A DNA stretch of 31,826 bases from CAYMCQ01 sp964389025. Lineage in GTDB: Bacteria; Verrucomicrobiota; Verrucomicrobiia; Limisphaerales; CAYMCQ01. Under the pieces are notes generated by a model that was not told the DNA's origin, searched no databases, and saw nothing but the letters and a program-made list of their open reading frames with translations. This document shows, piece by piece, positions 6,859 through 13,956 of this stretch. The first letter of the stretch is position 1. Each line of letters starts with the position of its first letter. The stretch spans positions 1-31,826 of the forward strand of contig CAYMCQ010000047.1 of the NCBI GenBank assembly GCA_964389025.1, written 5' to 3'. The position numbers were made by a program, and so were the translations under genes.

Positions 6859-7212
6859 TCATTCACCATCGCGCGGCTGGCTTTTGAAAAACGTCTCCAG
6901 GGCAGAACGAACCTCAGGCACATGGACCGTGGCAACCTCCCAGACGATTTTCAAATCCACGTTCGCATAATCGTGCGCCACGATGTTTCTCATGCCACGC
7001 ATTTTTCGGAACGGGAGGTCGGGAATTGCCTTGCGCGTCTCGTCAGACAGGTGGACTGCTGCTTCGCCGATGATTTCGAGCCGACGAATGATGGCGTCCT
7101 GCTTTTGAGTATCAGTCCTAAAATCCATTTCTGCGACGCCTTGAACGTAAGACGCGATGAGTTGTGCCGCGTTGAGGATGTCTTGAAGCCGCCCGAGTTG
7201 GTCAGCTTCCAT
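6859..7212 (-). CDS. hepT: HepT-like toxin (HEPN ribonuclease, DUF86)
   Basis: A 117-residue all-helical HEPN protein. RNIVAHDY gives the RX4HXY catalytic motif exactly (R75, H80, Y82). It begins MEADQLGRLQDILNAAQLI from the ATG at 7212, and the upstream extension in the same frame is only a shadow of the antitoxin gene. By family knowledge HepT is an RNase toxin kept inactive when its MntA partner adds AMP groups to the tyrosine of RX4HXY (type VII system). It overlaps the MntA gene by 11 bases, so the two are coupled. The pair sits between two copies of the neighbouring oxidoreductase 5' end. Confidence 0.92.
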   Translation of the reverse strand: MEADQLGRLQDILNAAQLIASYVQGVAEMDFRTDTQKQDAIIRRLEIIGEAAVHLSDETRKAIPDLPFRKMRGMRNIVAHDYANVDLKIVWEVATVHVPEVRSALETFFKSQPRDGE

Positions 7213-7528
7213 AGACGCAGATGGCTGACGACAAAATTTGTTCGCGGGCGAAACGGTTCGGAGATTTTTCGAGAGAGTGGCGCAAAACAAAATCCACGGG
7301 CGCGCCTGCGAGCTCTTCCGCTTCGCCGGCCATTTCCAGCAACTCTGCGGTCGATACGGATTTTGAATCGGCAAGTGTCACCAACAAATCCACATCGCTG
7401 CCGACAGTAGTTTGTTCCCGCGCAGTCGAGCCGAAAACTTCCAGGCGGCGAATGCGGTGCTTCTCGCAGAACGGACGAAACAACCGTCGTAATTCGGCTA
7501 ACGAGATTTGGTTTGTGCGGTGAAGCAT
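7202..7528 (-). CDS. mntA: MntA-like nucleotidyltransferase antitoxin
   Basis: A 108-residue minimal nucleotidyltransferase. FGSTAREQTTVGSDVDLLV fits the GSX10DXD motif (G33-S34, D45, D47), and the third acidic position is in GAPVDFVLRHSL. In characterised MntA/HepT pairs this enzyme transfers AMP to HepT and so neutralises it. The ATG at 7528 is chosen because the family starts shortly before the ELRRLFRPFCEKHRIRRLEVFGS segment; the frame is open ten codons further. It is the first gene of the module, and only 103 bases separate it from the duplicated oxidoreductase start. Confidence 0.92.
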   Translation of the reverse strand: MLHRTNQISLAELRRLFRPFCEKHRIRRLEVFGSTAREQTTVGSDVDLLVTLADSKSVSTAELLEMAGEAEELAGAPVDFVLRHSLEKSPNRFAREQILSSAICVYGS

Positions 7529-7563
7529 GAGATTAGAATAACGGTTAAGGGGCGCCATTTCAA

Positions 7564-7630
7564 GCCGTGGCGTGATGCATCCCGCGCTTGCCCACGCCGC
7601 CGCCGCCGACGGAGTATTGTTTGCTCATAA
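7564..7630. repeat. Direct repeat, right copy: orphan 5' fragment of the oxidoreductase gene
   Basis: On the minus strand it starts ATGAGCAAACAATACTCCGT and keeps 22 codons of the oxidoreductase gene before meeting a TGA. Four Val codons of the dinucleotide-binding strand have partly turned into Gly codons (VVVVGMG to VGGGGVG), so it is decaying. It lies upstream of the MntA/HepT pair. Confidence 0.92.
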
Positions 7631-7644
7631 CTTTCTAAACCACC

Positions 7645-7944
7645 TCAAACTGCAAATTTTTGTTTGAGAAATTTCTCAACTGCATCGAGAACGTCTGTGC
7701 AATGCGTGACATTAACCCCCTCAGTTTTCACGTGTGCCCATTCTGAATGGTGCCGTGAATCCGAGACGGCGGCCTGTTCAACAGTTAAAAAGCCATCTCT
7801 GCCGTCCCAAGAAAACTTGATTCGCTCTTTACGCTTTCCAGCCACGATTATCCAATTTCCAAAAACAAGTGGGTAATACTTATGTTCGTAAATAGCGATG
7901 TCGAGTTCTGCTAATCGCCGAGCCGTCGCACAAAAGTGCGTCAA
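7645..7944 (-). CDS. Hypothetical protein of about 99 residues
   Basis: I do not recognise this protein. It reads MTHFCATARRLAELDIAIYE, then beta-strand-like KYYPLVFGNWIIVAGKRKERIKFSWDGRDGFLTV, and ends in a helix (DVLDAVEKFLKQKFAV). No membrane segment or known catalytic motif is seen. The only available start is TTG 7944, overlapping a short upstream frame, so the true start is uncertain and the gene could be a 5'-truncated remnant. It lies between the DegT aminotransferase and the orphan oxidoreductase fragment, so it may have come with the accessory insert. Base composition is lower in GC than its flanks. Confidence 0.5.
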   Translation of the reverse strand: MTHFCATARRLAELDIAIYEHKYYPLVFGNWIIVAGKRKERIKFSWDGRDGFLTVEQAAVSDSRHHSEWAHVKTEGVNVTHCTDVLDAVEKFLKQKFAV

Positions 7945-7999
7945 TGTGCCTGATTGAACATTGCGCGTCAGAAAGCATAGCCGGTTGCACCCATTTCAA

Positions 8000-9124
8000 T
8001 TACTTCTGCGCCTTGTCCCACTCCATCACTTTGCTGATGACGTAATCCACTTCGTCATCGCGCAGTTCGGGGAACATCGGCAGCGAGACGCAGGTCGCGG
8101 CGTTGCGTTCGGCGTTGTCAAGCGAGCCGACGATGCGCGCGCCCTTGCCCCACGGATAACCGGCCTGTTTGTGGATCGCGATAGAGTAATGCGTCTTGGC
8201 ATCAACGCCGTTTGCAACGAGAAAATCCACCAACTGGTCGCGATGCGCCGGATTCTTCGTCTCGATGACGTAGAGATGGAAAACGTGGCGCCCGCCGGGA
8301 ACTTCGTAAGGCAGCGTGAAATTTTTCGCGCCCTTCAAACCCGCCGTGTAACGCGCGGCCAGCTTGCGGCGTGCGTCATTGTATTCGTCAATGTGCTTGA
8401 GCTTCGCGCTCAAGATGCCGGCGTGCAGGTCGTCAAGGCGGCTGTTGAAACCGAAGCTGTGGACGTTGCGCGCGGTCGAGCCGTGATTGCGGAGCTTGCG
8501 GACTTTGGCGTCAACGTCCGCATTGTTGGTGACGAGCGCGCCGCTGTCGCCGAACGTGCCGAGATTTTTTTGGATGATGAAACTGGTGGTCGCGACATCA
8601 CTCAACTCGCCGATCTTGAACCCCGGGCCGTTCGCGCCAATGGCCTGCGCGTTGTCCTCGATGAGTTTCAGCTTGTGCTTATCGGCGATTTTCTTGATCG
8701 CGATCATGTCGGCGCACTGGCCGTAAAGATGAACAGGAATGATGGCCTTGGTCTTCGGCGTGATGGCGGCTTCGATTTTCGCCGGGTCAATGCACTTGGT
8801 CTTGGGATCGCAATCAATCAGGACGGCAGTTGCGCCAGCGATCCAAATGGCTTCAGCAGTGGCGAAAAACGTGTTGGCGTTCGTGATGACTTCGTCGCCC
8901 TCGCCAATTCCCAGCGCCATGAGCGCGAGCCAGATGGCGTCGGTGCCGTTGGCAAGGCCGACGGCGAATTTCGTCCCGTGATATTTCGCCAGCTCGCCCT
9001 CGAACTTTTTGAGCATCGGCCCCATGACGTATTGGCCGCTCTCGAGGACTTCTTTGATGTTGGCGTCAATCTCGGATTTGATGTTGTGGTATTGCCGGAC
9101 GTGTCCGTAAAATTCAACTTTCAT
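8000..9124 (-). CDS. DegT/DnrJ/EryC1/StrS-family PLP-dependent sugar aminotransferase
   Basis: A 374-residue fold-type I aminotransferase. LANGTDAIWLALMALGIGEGDEVI is the family PLP-phosphate region, LIEDNAQAIGA has the Asp that contacts the PLP ring nitrogen (D157), and FIIQKNLGTFGDSGALVT has the PLP-binding lysine (K186). The C-terminus has HVFHLYVIETKNPAHRDQLVDFL, typical of the family. It would transaminate a keto-sugar nucleotide, usually from glutamate, to make an amino sugar for surface glycans. It pairs naturally with the downstream Gfo/Idh/MocA oxidoreductase, now separated by a toxin-antitoxin insert. It is divergent from the GNAT gene with only 58 bases between. Confidence 0.93.
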   Translation of the reverse strand: MKVEFYGHVRQYHNIKSEIDANIKEVLESGQYVMGPMLKKFEGELAKYHGTKFAVGLANGTDAIWLALMALGIGEGDEVITNANTFFATAEAIWIAGATAVLIDCDPKTKCIDPAKIEAAITPKTKAIIPVHLYGQCADMIAIKKIADKHKLKLIEDNAQAIGANGPGFKIGELSDVATTSFIIQKNLGTFGDSGALVTNNADVDAKVRKLRNHGSTARNVHSFGFNSRLDDLHAGILSAKLKHIDEYNDARRKLAARYTAGLKGAKNFTLPYEVPGGRHVFHLYVIETKNPAHRDQLVDFLVANGVDAKTHYSIAIHKQAGYPWGKGARIVGSLDNAERNAATCVSLPMFPELRDDEVDYVISKVMEWDKAQK

Positions 9125-9182
9125 AAGCGCGCAAAGCTACCGAGGGCGCGCGGCATGACAAGATATTTTTCAGAAAATCGCG

Positions 9183-9725
9183 ATGAATGCCGAAAAAAAT
9201 ATTCCGCTAAAAATGATTCGTGAGAATCTGGAGGACATTCCGCAATTCGCGCTGCCGGAGGGCTTTTCCTTGCGATGGTTCCAGCCGGGCGATGAAAAAG
9301 TCTGGCGCAAAATCCAGGCCGCTGCGGACAAGTTCATCGAGATCACGGCGGAATTATTTGCGCAGCAATTCGGCAACGACGAGGCTCTCCTCTCGCAGCG
9401 CCAATGTTATTTGCTCGACGCACACGGCAACCCCATCGGCACAACGACGGCGTGGTTCAACGACAATTTCGAAGGCGCGCGAGTCGGCAGAGTCCATTGG
9501 GTCGCAATTTTGCCGGAGCATCAGGGCAAGGGTTTGTCGAAACCATTGATGCTGGCGGTTTGTCGGCGGCTCAAAGAACTTGGCCACACGCGGACTTACT
9601 TGAGCACGTCGAGCGCGCGGATTCCGGCCATCAAGTTGTATTTGCAATTCGGTTTCACGCCGCTGATTCACAGCGAAAACGACGCGGAAATCTGGCGCGA
9701 GCTAGAAAAAATCCTAAAACGGTAG
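9183..9725 (+). CDS. GNAT-family N-acetyltransferase
   Basis: A 180-residue GNAT protein. The acetyl-CoA-binding motif A is in VGRVHWVAILPEHQGKGLSK (Q/R-x-x-G-x-G/A form as HQGKGLS), followed by motif B with TYLSTSSARIPAIKLYLQFGFTPL. The N-terminus (LPEGFSLRWFQPGDEKVWRKI) is the usual first strand and helix. Substrate unknown. A second ATG at 9213 is possible; the first is used because it keeps the longer N-terminus, though nothing decides it. The 3' end overlaps the convergent YgfZ-like gene by 12 bases. Confidence 0.87.
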   Translation: MNAEKNIPLKMIRENLEDIPQFALPEGFSLRWFQPGDEKVWRKIQAAADKFIEITAELFAQQFGNDEALLSQRQCYLLDAHGNPIGTTTAWFNDNFEGARVGRVHWVAILPEHQGKGLSKPLMLAVCRRLKELGHTRTYLSTSSARIPAIKLYLQFGFTPLIHSENDAEIWRELEKILKR

Positions 9726-10718
9726 CGAGACAATTTTCGCCCGGATTTCACCCGTGTTTGTTCGCAGCGTCAAGTCGGTTCCGATTTCGTTTACCTCGCG
9801 ACGCACATAGCCCAGCGCGATGTTCGCTTTTAGCTTCGGTGACGCGGTTGCGCTGGTGACGTAGCCGACTTCTTTGCCGTCGCAGAAAAGTTTGTCGCCT
9901 TTTGCCGGCAGGTTTTTCAGATCATCGGCGAGCCGCAGCCCGCGCAATTCCTTGTTCACGTGCCCCATCGTATGGATGCGGTTGATCACTTCCTGCCCGA
10001 TGTAGCAGCCTTTGTTGTAACCGATGGCGCGCGACTCGATGCCGCACTCGATGGGAATGTTCGTCTCGTCCATGTCTGCGCCGAAACGCGGGATGCCTGC
10101 TTCGATGCGCGCAACTTCAAACGCCTCCAAGCCGACAGCGCAACCACCAACGCGCTTCGCCGCAGAAATCAATTTTTCTGTCGCCGCGCCAATCGAACCT
10201 GTCGGCGCAAACAAATCAAAACCGGTCGAGCCAAGCCGCGGCTGATTCACCAAATAAATTTCGCCAAGCGCGGCATCGGAAATTTTTTTGGACTGGAATT
10301 CCTTTTCAGGCAACTCGTTGAACAAGCCGACACTAGAAATGACCGTGTCGGCTTTCGGCCCTTGCACGCTCAACAATCCATAGTGCGGCGCCACATCCAC
10401 AATCTGCACGTCGTCCGCGACCAGATATCTTTCCAGCCGCTGCGAAATTTTTTCAGTGAGGCCGGGTTCGAAATCCAGAAGCAATTCGTCCTGAAGACAA
10501 AAGATGTTCAAGTCGCTTTCCATTTTTCCCTTCGCCGTGACGAGCGCAGCGTAGCAGCCTTCGCCCGCGCGGAGTTTTTTGACGTCGTTGGTGACCTGGC
10601 CGTGGAGATAACGGACGCGGTCTGCGCCAGCCAGGCAAATCCGTCCGCGTGAACTGAAGTCAATGACTCCGGCGGTTTCGCGCAACGCTGTGTATCCTTG
10701 AAGTGAAAACTCGCTCAT
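9714..10718 (-). CDS. ygfZ: YgfZ/GcvT-domain folate-binding protein
   Basis: A 334-residue protein related to the T-protein of glycine cleavage. The YgfZ signature K-G-C-Y-x-G-Q-E is present as KGCYIGQE (residues 236-243), with the conserved Cys. The N-terminus has GRICLAGADRVRYLHGQVTND and ESDLNIFCL, also typical. YgfZ uses tetrahydrofolate and helps assembly or repair of certain iron-sulfur enzymes, including the tRNA methylthiolase MiaB. It stands alone here, away from other glycine cleavage genes, which supports YgfZ over GcvT. Its promoter region would have to lie in or before the repeat at 10729-10798. Confidence 0.9.
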   Translation of the reverse strand: MSEFSLQGYTALRETAGVIDFSSRGRICLAGADRVRYLHGQVTNDVKKLRAGEGCYAALVTAKGKMESDLNIFCLQDELLLDFEPGLTEKISQRLERYLVADDVQIVDVAPHYGLLSVQGPKADTVISSVGLFNELPEKEFQSKKISDAALGEIYLVNQPRLGSTGFDLFAPTGSIGAATEKLISAAKRVGGCAVGLEAFEVARIEAGIPRFGADMDETNIPIECGIESRAIGYNKGCYIGQEVINRIHTMGHVNKELRGLRLADDLKNLPAKGDKLFCDGKEVGYVTSATASPKLKANIALGYVRREVNEIGTDLTLRTNTGEIRAKIVSLPF

Positions 10719-10728
10719 TTTGTATTGC

Positions 10729-10798
10729 GTAGCGGCTCCTCGGCAGAGAGCCGCAACTCGTTTCGAACATAATGCGGCGGTCTGCCGACCGCCGCTAC
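10729..10798. repeat. Palindromic interspersed repeat
   Basis: Arms GTAGCGGC and GCCGCTAC bound a 70-base element that contains GGCGGTCTGCCGACCGCC. It fills the gap between the ABC ATPase stop and the YgfZ gene start, so it forms part of the ygfZ upstream region. Confidence 0.85.
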
Positions 10799-10804
10799 GA
10801 TAAA

Positions 10805-11530
10805 TCAGTCCGGCGCAAAAAATTCCGCGACGAATTGATTCGCCGGTCGCTGGCGGATTTCTTCCGCTGTCCCAATTTGTTGAATCTCGCCTTCGCGCAT
10901 CACGGCGATTCGCCGGCCGAGCGACAACGCCTCGCGCTCATCGTGCGTCACATAAATCATCGGCGCGCGAAGCTCCGCGTGAAGGCGGACGATCTCACGG
11001 CGGATTTGTTTTCGCGTGATGGGATCGAGATTCGACAACGGCTCGTCGAACAGAAAAATTTTTGGCTGGCGGACAAGCGCGCGGCCAAGCGCGACGCGCT
11101 GCCGCTGGCCTCCGGACAGCGAAGCTGGTTTGCGGTCGAGCAATCCTGAAATGCCGAGGCTTGAGGCCGCATCGTTCACGCGCTTTTGAATCTCGTCTCG
11201 CGGAAGCTTTCGCAGTTTCAAACCAAACGCCATGTTTTCAAGCGCTGTCATGTGCGGATACAACGCGCCGTTCTGAAAAACCATCGCCACATCGCGGTCT
11301 TTTGGCGGAACATCGTTCACGTATTCATCGCCAAAGAAAATTTTCCCTTCCGTGGCTTCCTCCAGCCCGGCAATCAGCCGCAACACAGTCGTTTTGCCGC
11401 AGCCGGTCGGGCCGACGAGCACGAGGAATTCATCTTCGCCAATCGCAAGATTCAGATTGTGGACGGCGCGAACAGTTTGTCCGCGCGGCGCGGGAAAAAC
11501 TTTCGTGACGTTTTCCAAAACGATCTGCAT
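10805..11530 (-). CDS. ABC transporter ATP-binding protein (MalK/UgpC-like, short)
   Basis: A 241-residue ABC ATPase. Walker A is GPTGCGKTT, the Q-loop is VFQNGALYPHMTALENM, the signature is LSGGQRQR, Walker B is IFLFDEP, and the H-loop is YVTHDEREAL. Sequence type is that of MalK/MsmK/UgpC importer ATPases, but those are usually 350-370 residues with a C-terminal TOBE/regulatory domain. This one ends right after the nucleotide-binding domain (FVAEFFAPD), so the regulatory domain is absent. No permease or binding protein gene is nearby. It would supply ATP hydrolysis to a transporter encoded elsewhere. Confidence 0.9.
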   Translation of the reverse strand: MQIVLENVTKVFPAPRGQTVRAVHNLNLAIGEDEFLVLVGPTGCGKTTVLRLIAGLEEATEGKIFFGDEYVNDVPPKDRDVAMVFQNGALYPHMTALENMAFGLKLRKLPRDEIQKRVNDAASSLGISGLLDRKPASLSGGQRQRVALGRALVRQPKIFLFDEPLSNLDPITRKQIRREIVRLHAELRAPMIYVTHDEREALSLGRRIAVMREGEIQQIGTAEEIRQRPANQFVAEFFAPD

Positions 11531-11569
11531 CGCGCGAATCTTGAAGTCGCGGCGATGGAAGTCGAGCGC

Positions 11570-11642
11570 GTAGTGGCACAGGCGTCTCGCCTGTGCGTTT
11601 CGGGTTTGCAGGATCGCGCGGGCGAGACGCCCGCGCCACTAC
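11570..11642. repeat. Palindromic interspersed repeat, same family as 514-583
   Basis: Starts GTAGTGGCACAGGCGTCTCG and ends GCGCCACTAC. It lies in the 163-base gap between the divergent ABC ATPase and apgM genes, and so overlaps whatever promoters they have. Confidence 0.9.
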
Positions 11643-11693
11643 GTTCGTGAATCGCGTTGACGCCACCGCGCGCTCCCGCAATCATCCACGCTC

Positions 11694-12917
11694 ATGAATT
11701 TGGACACTCTTTATTCTGAACTCACTCTCAAAGCAAACGCGAAACTTGCGCTCGTCGTGCTCGACGGCGTTGGTGACATCGCGACGCAGGAACAGAATTT
11801 TCTCACTCCGCTCGAAGCCGCTTCGACGCCGAACCTCGACGCGCTCTCAAAAAATTCCGCCCAAGGCCGGATGATTCCCGTCGCGCCGGGCATCACGCCG
11901 GGCAGCGGGCCGGGGCATCTTGGGTTGTTCGGCTACGACCCGCTGGAGTTTCAAGTTGGGCGCGGTGTCATCGAAGCGCTTGGGCTTGGGTTGGAATTGA
12001 AGCCGGGCGATGTTGCGGCGCGCGCGAATTTTTGCACGATTCACGGAAAAGGAATCGTCACTGACCGCCGCGCGGGACGGATTGAAACAAAAGTTTGCGA
12101 GGAGCTTTGCGATTTGCTTTCCAAGAAAATTAAAAAAGTTGGCGGCGCGCAGGTCATCATCAAAGCGGGCAAGGGACATCGCTTCGTTGTGATTTTTCGC
12201 GGGAAAGGTTTGGAAGGGCCGCTGACGGACGCCGACCCGCATCGCGAAGGCCTGAAAATTCCGATGGTTGAGCCGGTGAACAAAAAATCCGCGAAGGCGA
12301 AGAAGGCGGCGAGGCTGGTTCAGGCATTTTACAAAGCTGCGTTGCCGATCATCGCAAAACGCAAGCCTGCCAATGGTTTTCTGCTGCGTGGCATCGCGCA
12401 TCAGCCGGAGATTCCGACGTTTCAGCAGCGCTACGGTTTGCGCGCGGCGTGTATCGCAGTCTATCCGATGTATAAAGGCCTCGCGCAACTTGTCGGCATG
12501 AAGAAGCTCGAAGGCGCGCAGACCATCGCCGAGCAGTTCGAGCGCTACGAGGCCGAATACGACAACTACGATTTCTTTTTCATCCACTACAAATACACAG
12601 ACATGCACGGCGAGGACGGAAACTTCGACGCGAAACGCCGCGCCATCGAGGAAGTGGATGCCGCCCTGCCGATCTTGCTGCGCAAAAAACCGGACGTGCT
12701 CGCCATCACCGGCGATCACTCGACGCCGTGCGCGATGAAAGGCCACTCATGGCATCCGCAACCGGTGTTGCTGCACTCCGCGATCTCCGGCTCGGATAAA
12801 CTGGAGCGTTTCACCGAGACCGGCGCGAACCTCGGCTCGCTCGGAATTTTCAGCGCGAAATTTTTGATCCGCCACATGCAGGCGAACGCAAAAATGTTCG
12901 ACAAGTTCGGCGCGTGA
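11694..12917 (+). CDS. apgM: 2,3-bisphosphoglycerate-independent phosphoglycerate mutase, archaeal type
   Basis: A 407-residue ApgM (alkaline phosphatase superfamily). LVVLDGVGD holds the first metal ligand (D24), TPGSGPGHLGLFGYDP the active-site serine (S71), and the C-terminal metal ligands are in HYKYTDMHGEDGNFDAK and AITGDHSTPCAMKGHSWHPQP. It interconverts 3- and 2-phosphoglycerate in glycolysis and gluconeogenesis without a 2,3-bisphosphoglycerate cofactor. Length matches ApgM (about 400) rather than the 510-residue bacterial GpmI. The ATG at 11694 fits the start of the family. Monocistronic by appearance, with a repeat just upstream. Confidence 0.94.
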   Translation: MNLDTLYSELTLKANAKLALVVLDGVGDIATQEQNFLTPLEAASTPNLDALSKNSAQGRMIPVAPGITPGSGPGHLGLFGYDPLEFQVGRGVIEALGLGLELKPGDVAARANFCTIHGKGIVTDRRAGRIETKVCEELCDLLSKKIKKVGGAQVIIKAGKGHRFVVIFRGKGLEGPLTDADPHREGLKIPMVEPVNKKSAKAKKAARLVQAFYKAALPIIAKRKPANGFLLRGIAHQPEIPTFQQRYGLRAACIAVYPMYKGLAQLVGMKKLEGAQTIAEQFERYEAEYDNYDFFFIHYKYTDMHGEDGNFDAKRRAIEEVDAALPILLRKKPDVLAITGDHSTPCAMKGHSWHPQPVLLHSAISGSDKLERFTETGANLGSLGIFSAKFLIRHMQANAKMFDKFGA

Positions 12918-13050
12918 TAGGTTTCAATCCTCCGGATGAAGTTCGCGCGAAAAAATTCCGGCCGCCGCAGAAAATTATTTTCGCAAAATAATGCTATGCA
13001 GCCGGAAAATTTCTGTCTAAATCATCCCGATGAATCCACTACAAACGAAC

Positions 13051-13058
13051 GGAGGTGA
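13051..13058 (+). promoter_or_regulatory. Perfect Shine-Dalgarno sequence of a tiny ORF
   Basis: GGAGGTGA(T) is fully complementary to the 16S rRNA 3' end and stands eight bases (counted from GGAGG) before a GTG codon. Most genes in this window have weak or no such site, so this decides that the short frame after it is translated. Confidence 0.8.
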
Positions 13059-13063
13059 TATCT

Positions 13064-13105
13064 GTGGCAGCTAAAAAGAAAAAAGGCGGAAAGAAAAAGA
13101 AATAA
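13064..13105 (+). CDS. Tiny lysine-rich peptide (13 residues)
   Basis: GTG start, then MAAKKKKGGKKKK and TAA. The perfect Shine-Dalgarno at ideal spacing and an almost purely basic product argue for real translation. A peptide of nine lysines in 13 residues would bind nucleic acid or acidic partners; any role, such as ribosome- or nucleoid-associated peptide, is speculation. It is followed at once by a strong hairpin (13118-13158), so the unit could be an independent short transcript. The 146 bases before it (12918-13063) contain no other gene; an A/T-rich stretch there (AAAATTATTTTCGCAAAATA) may hold its promoter. Confidence 0.55.
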   Translation: MAAKKKKGGKKKK

Positions 13106-13117
13106 AATAGTTCACAC

Positions 13118-13158
13118 CGGGATGGAAAGCCTGGTCCAACGGTCAGGTTTCCCATCCT
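13118..13158 (+). terminator. Hairpin after the tiny lysine-rich ORF
   Basis: GGATGGAAAGCCTG pairs with CAGGTTTCCCATCC, with one offset bulge and a small loop. No run of T follows, so it is a weak candidate for intrinsic termination. It could instead be an RNA structure that stabilises the short message or covers the exonuclease leader. Confidence 0.45.
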
Positions 13159-13179
13159 GGAACACCCCAAGCAATCTGC

Positions 13180-13899
13180 ATGGCCACCTTGGTCTTCGAC
13201 ATCGAAACTTCCGCGCTGTCGCTCGACAAGTTCGACGACGTTCAGAAGGAATATCTTTTTCGGGAGGCGGAAAAAATTGCCGATGAAACGCAGCGCGAGG
13301 CCAAACGCGCGGAGATCAACCAGCTTTTCAGCCTCTGGCCGTTCACGGCGCAAGTCGTTTGCATCGCAATGCTCAATGCGGAATCGCAGCGCGGGCAGGT
13401 CCTGTTCACCGCGGAAGATTATGAGCCGCCGGAGGGCGAAAGCGGGCCGGTCGAATTCGTGCCGTGCGTGGACGAGGCGGAATTGCTGGCGAATTTCTGG
13501 GACGTCGCAAAGAAATACGATTCCATCGTGACCTTCAACGGGCGCGGGTTCGACGTGCCTTTCATTTACCTGCGCTCCGCGATCTTGAACGCGCCGATCT
13601 CCAAAAAGAACTGGCTCGGCTACCGTTATTCCACCGACCCGCACTGCGATCTCGCCGAGCAATTCACGTTTTACAGCGTGAGCGGGCGCGATGGCGCGGC
13701 GCGGCGCTTCAATCTGGATTTTTACTGCAAGGCATTCGGCATTGATTCGCCCAAAGCGCACGGCGTGACCGGAATGGACGTAAAAAATTTAATGGCCGAA
13801 AAAAAATTCCGCGAGATCGCCGAGTATTGCCTGCGCGACGTGAAGGCGACGGTGGAGCTTTACAAAATCTGGAAGGAAAGGCTGGCGGGAATCAAATGA
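13180..13899 (+). CDS. DEDD-type 3'-5' exonuclease (RNase H-like fold)
   Basis: A 239-residue protein. The N-terminus TLVFDIETSALS gives the DxE motif (Exo I), VTFNGRGFDVPFIYLRS the Exo II-like Asp, and EYCLRDVKATVELY the Exo III Y-x3-D motif, which marks the DEDDy subgroup close to family B polymerase proofreading domains. No polymerase domain is attached. It would remove nucleotides from 3' ends of DNA or RNA using two metal ions; cellular substrate unknown. It overlaps a 14-codon frame (13896-13940) by ATGA at its stop, which may be the residue of a former downstream gene. Confidence 0.85.
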   Translation: MATLVFDIETSALSLDKFDDVQKEYLFREAEKIADETQREAKRAEINQLFSLWPFTAQVVCIAMLNAESQRGQVLFTAEDYEPPEGESGPVEFVPCVDEAELLANFWDVAKKYDSIVTFNGRGFDVPFIYLRSAILNAPISKKNWLGYRYSTDPHCDLAEQFTFYSVSGRDGAARRFNLDFYCKAFGIDSPKAHGVTGMDVKNLMAEKKFREIAEYCLRDVKATVELYKIWKERLAGIK

Positions 13900-13940
13900 A
13901 TTTCATTAACGCGAAACAGCTTGAGTCTGCTTGCGCGTAA
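13896..13940 (+). other. 14-codon ORF at the left edge of the restriction-modification island
   Basis: Reads MNFINAKQLESACA then TAA. Its ATG overlaps the exonuclease stop as ATGA, the usual sign of a cotranscribed next gene, but it is far too short. It may be the start of a gene cut by arrival of the restriction-modification genes, or chance. Confidence 0.3.
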
Positions 13941-13956
13941 GTAATAATTCTCCGAC

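Noticed and set aside
7961..9223. Long plus-strand frame of 420 codons opposite the DegT aminotransferase gene
   Set aside because: It is a shadow produced by GC-biased third positions; the minus strand has all family motifs of the aminotransferase and the plus frame has none.
11847..12746. Minus-strand frame of 299 codons opposite apgM
   Set aside because: Shadow of apgM, whose catalytic motifs are all on the plus strand.
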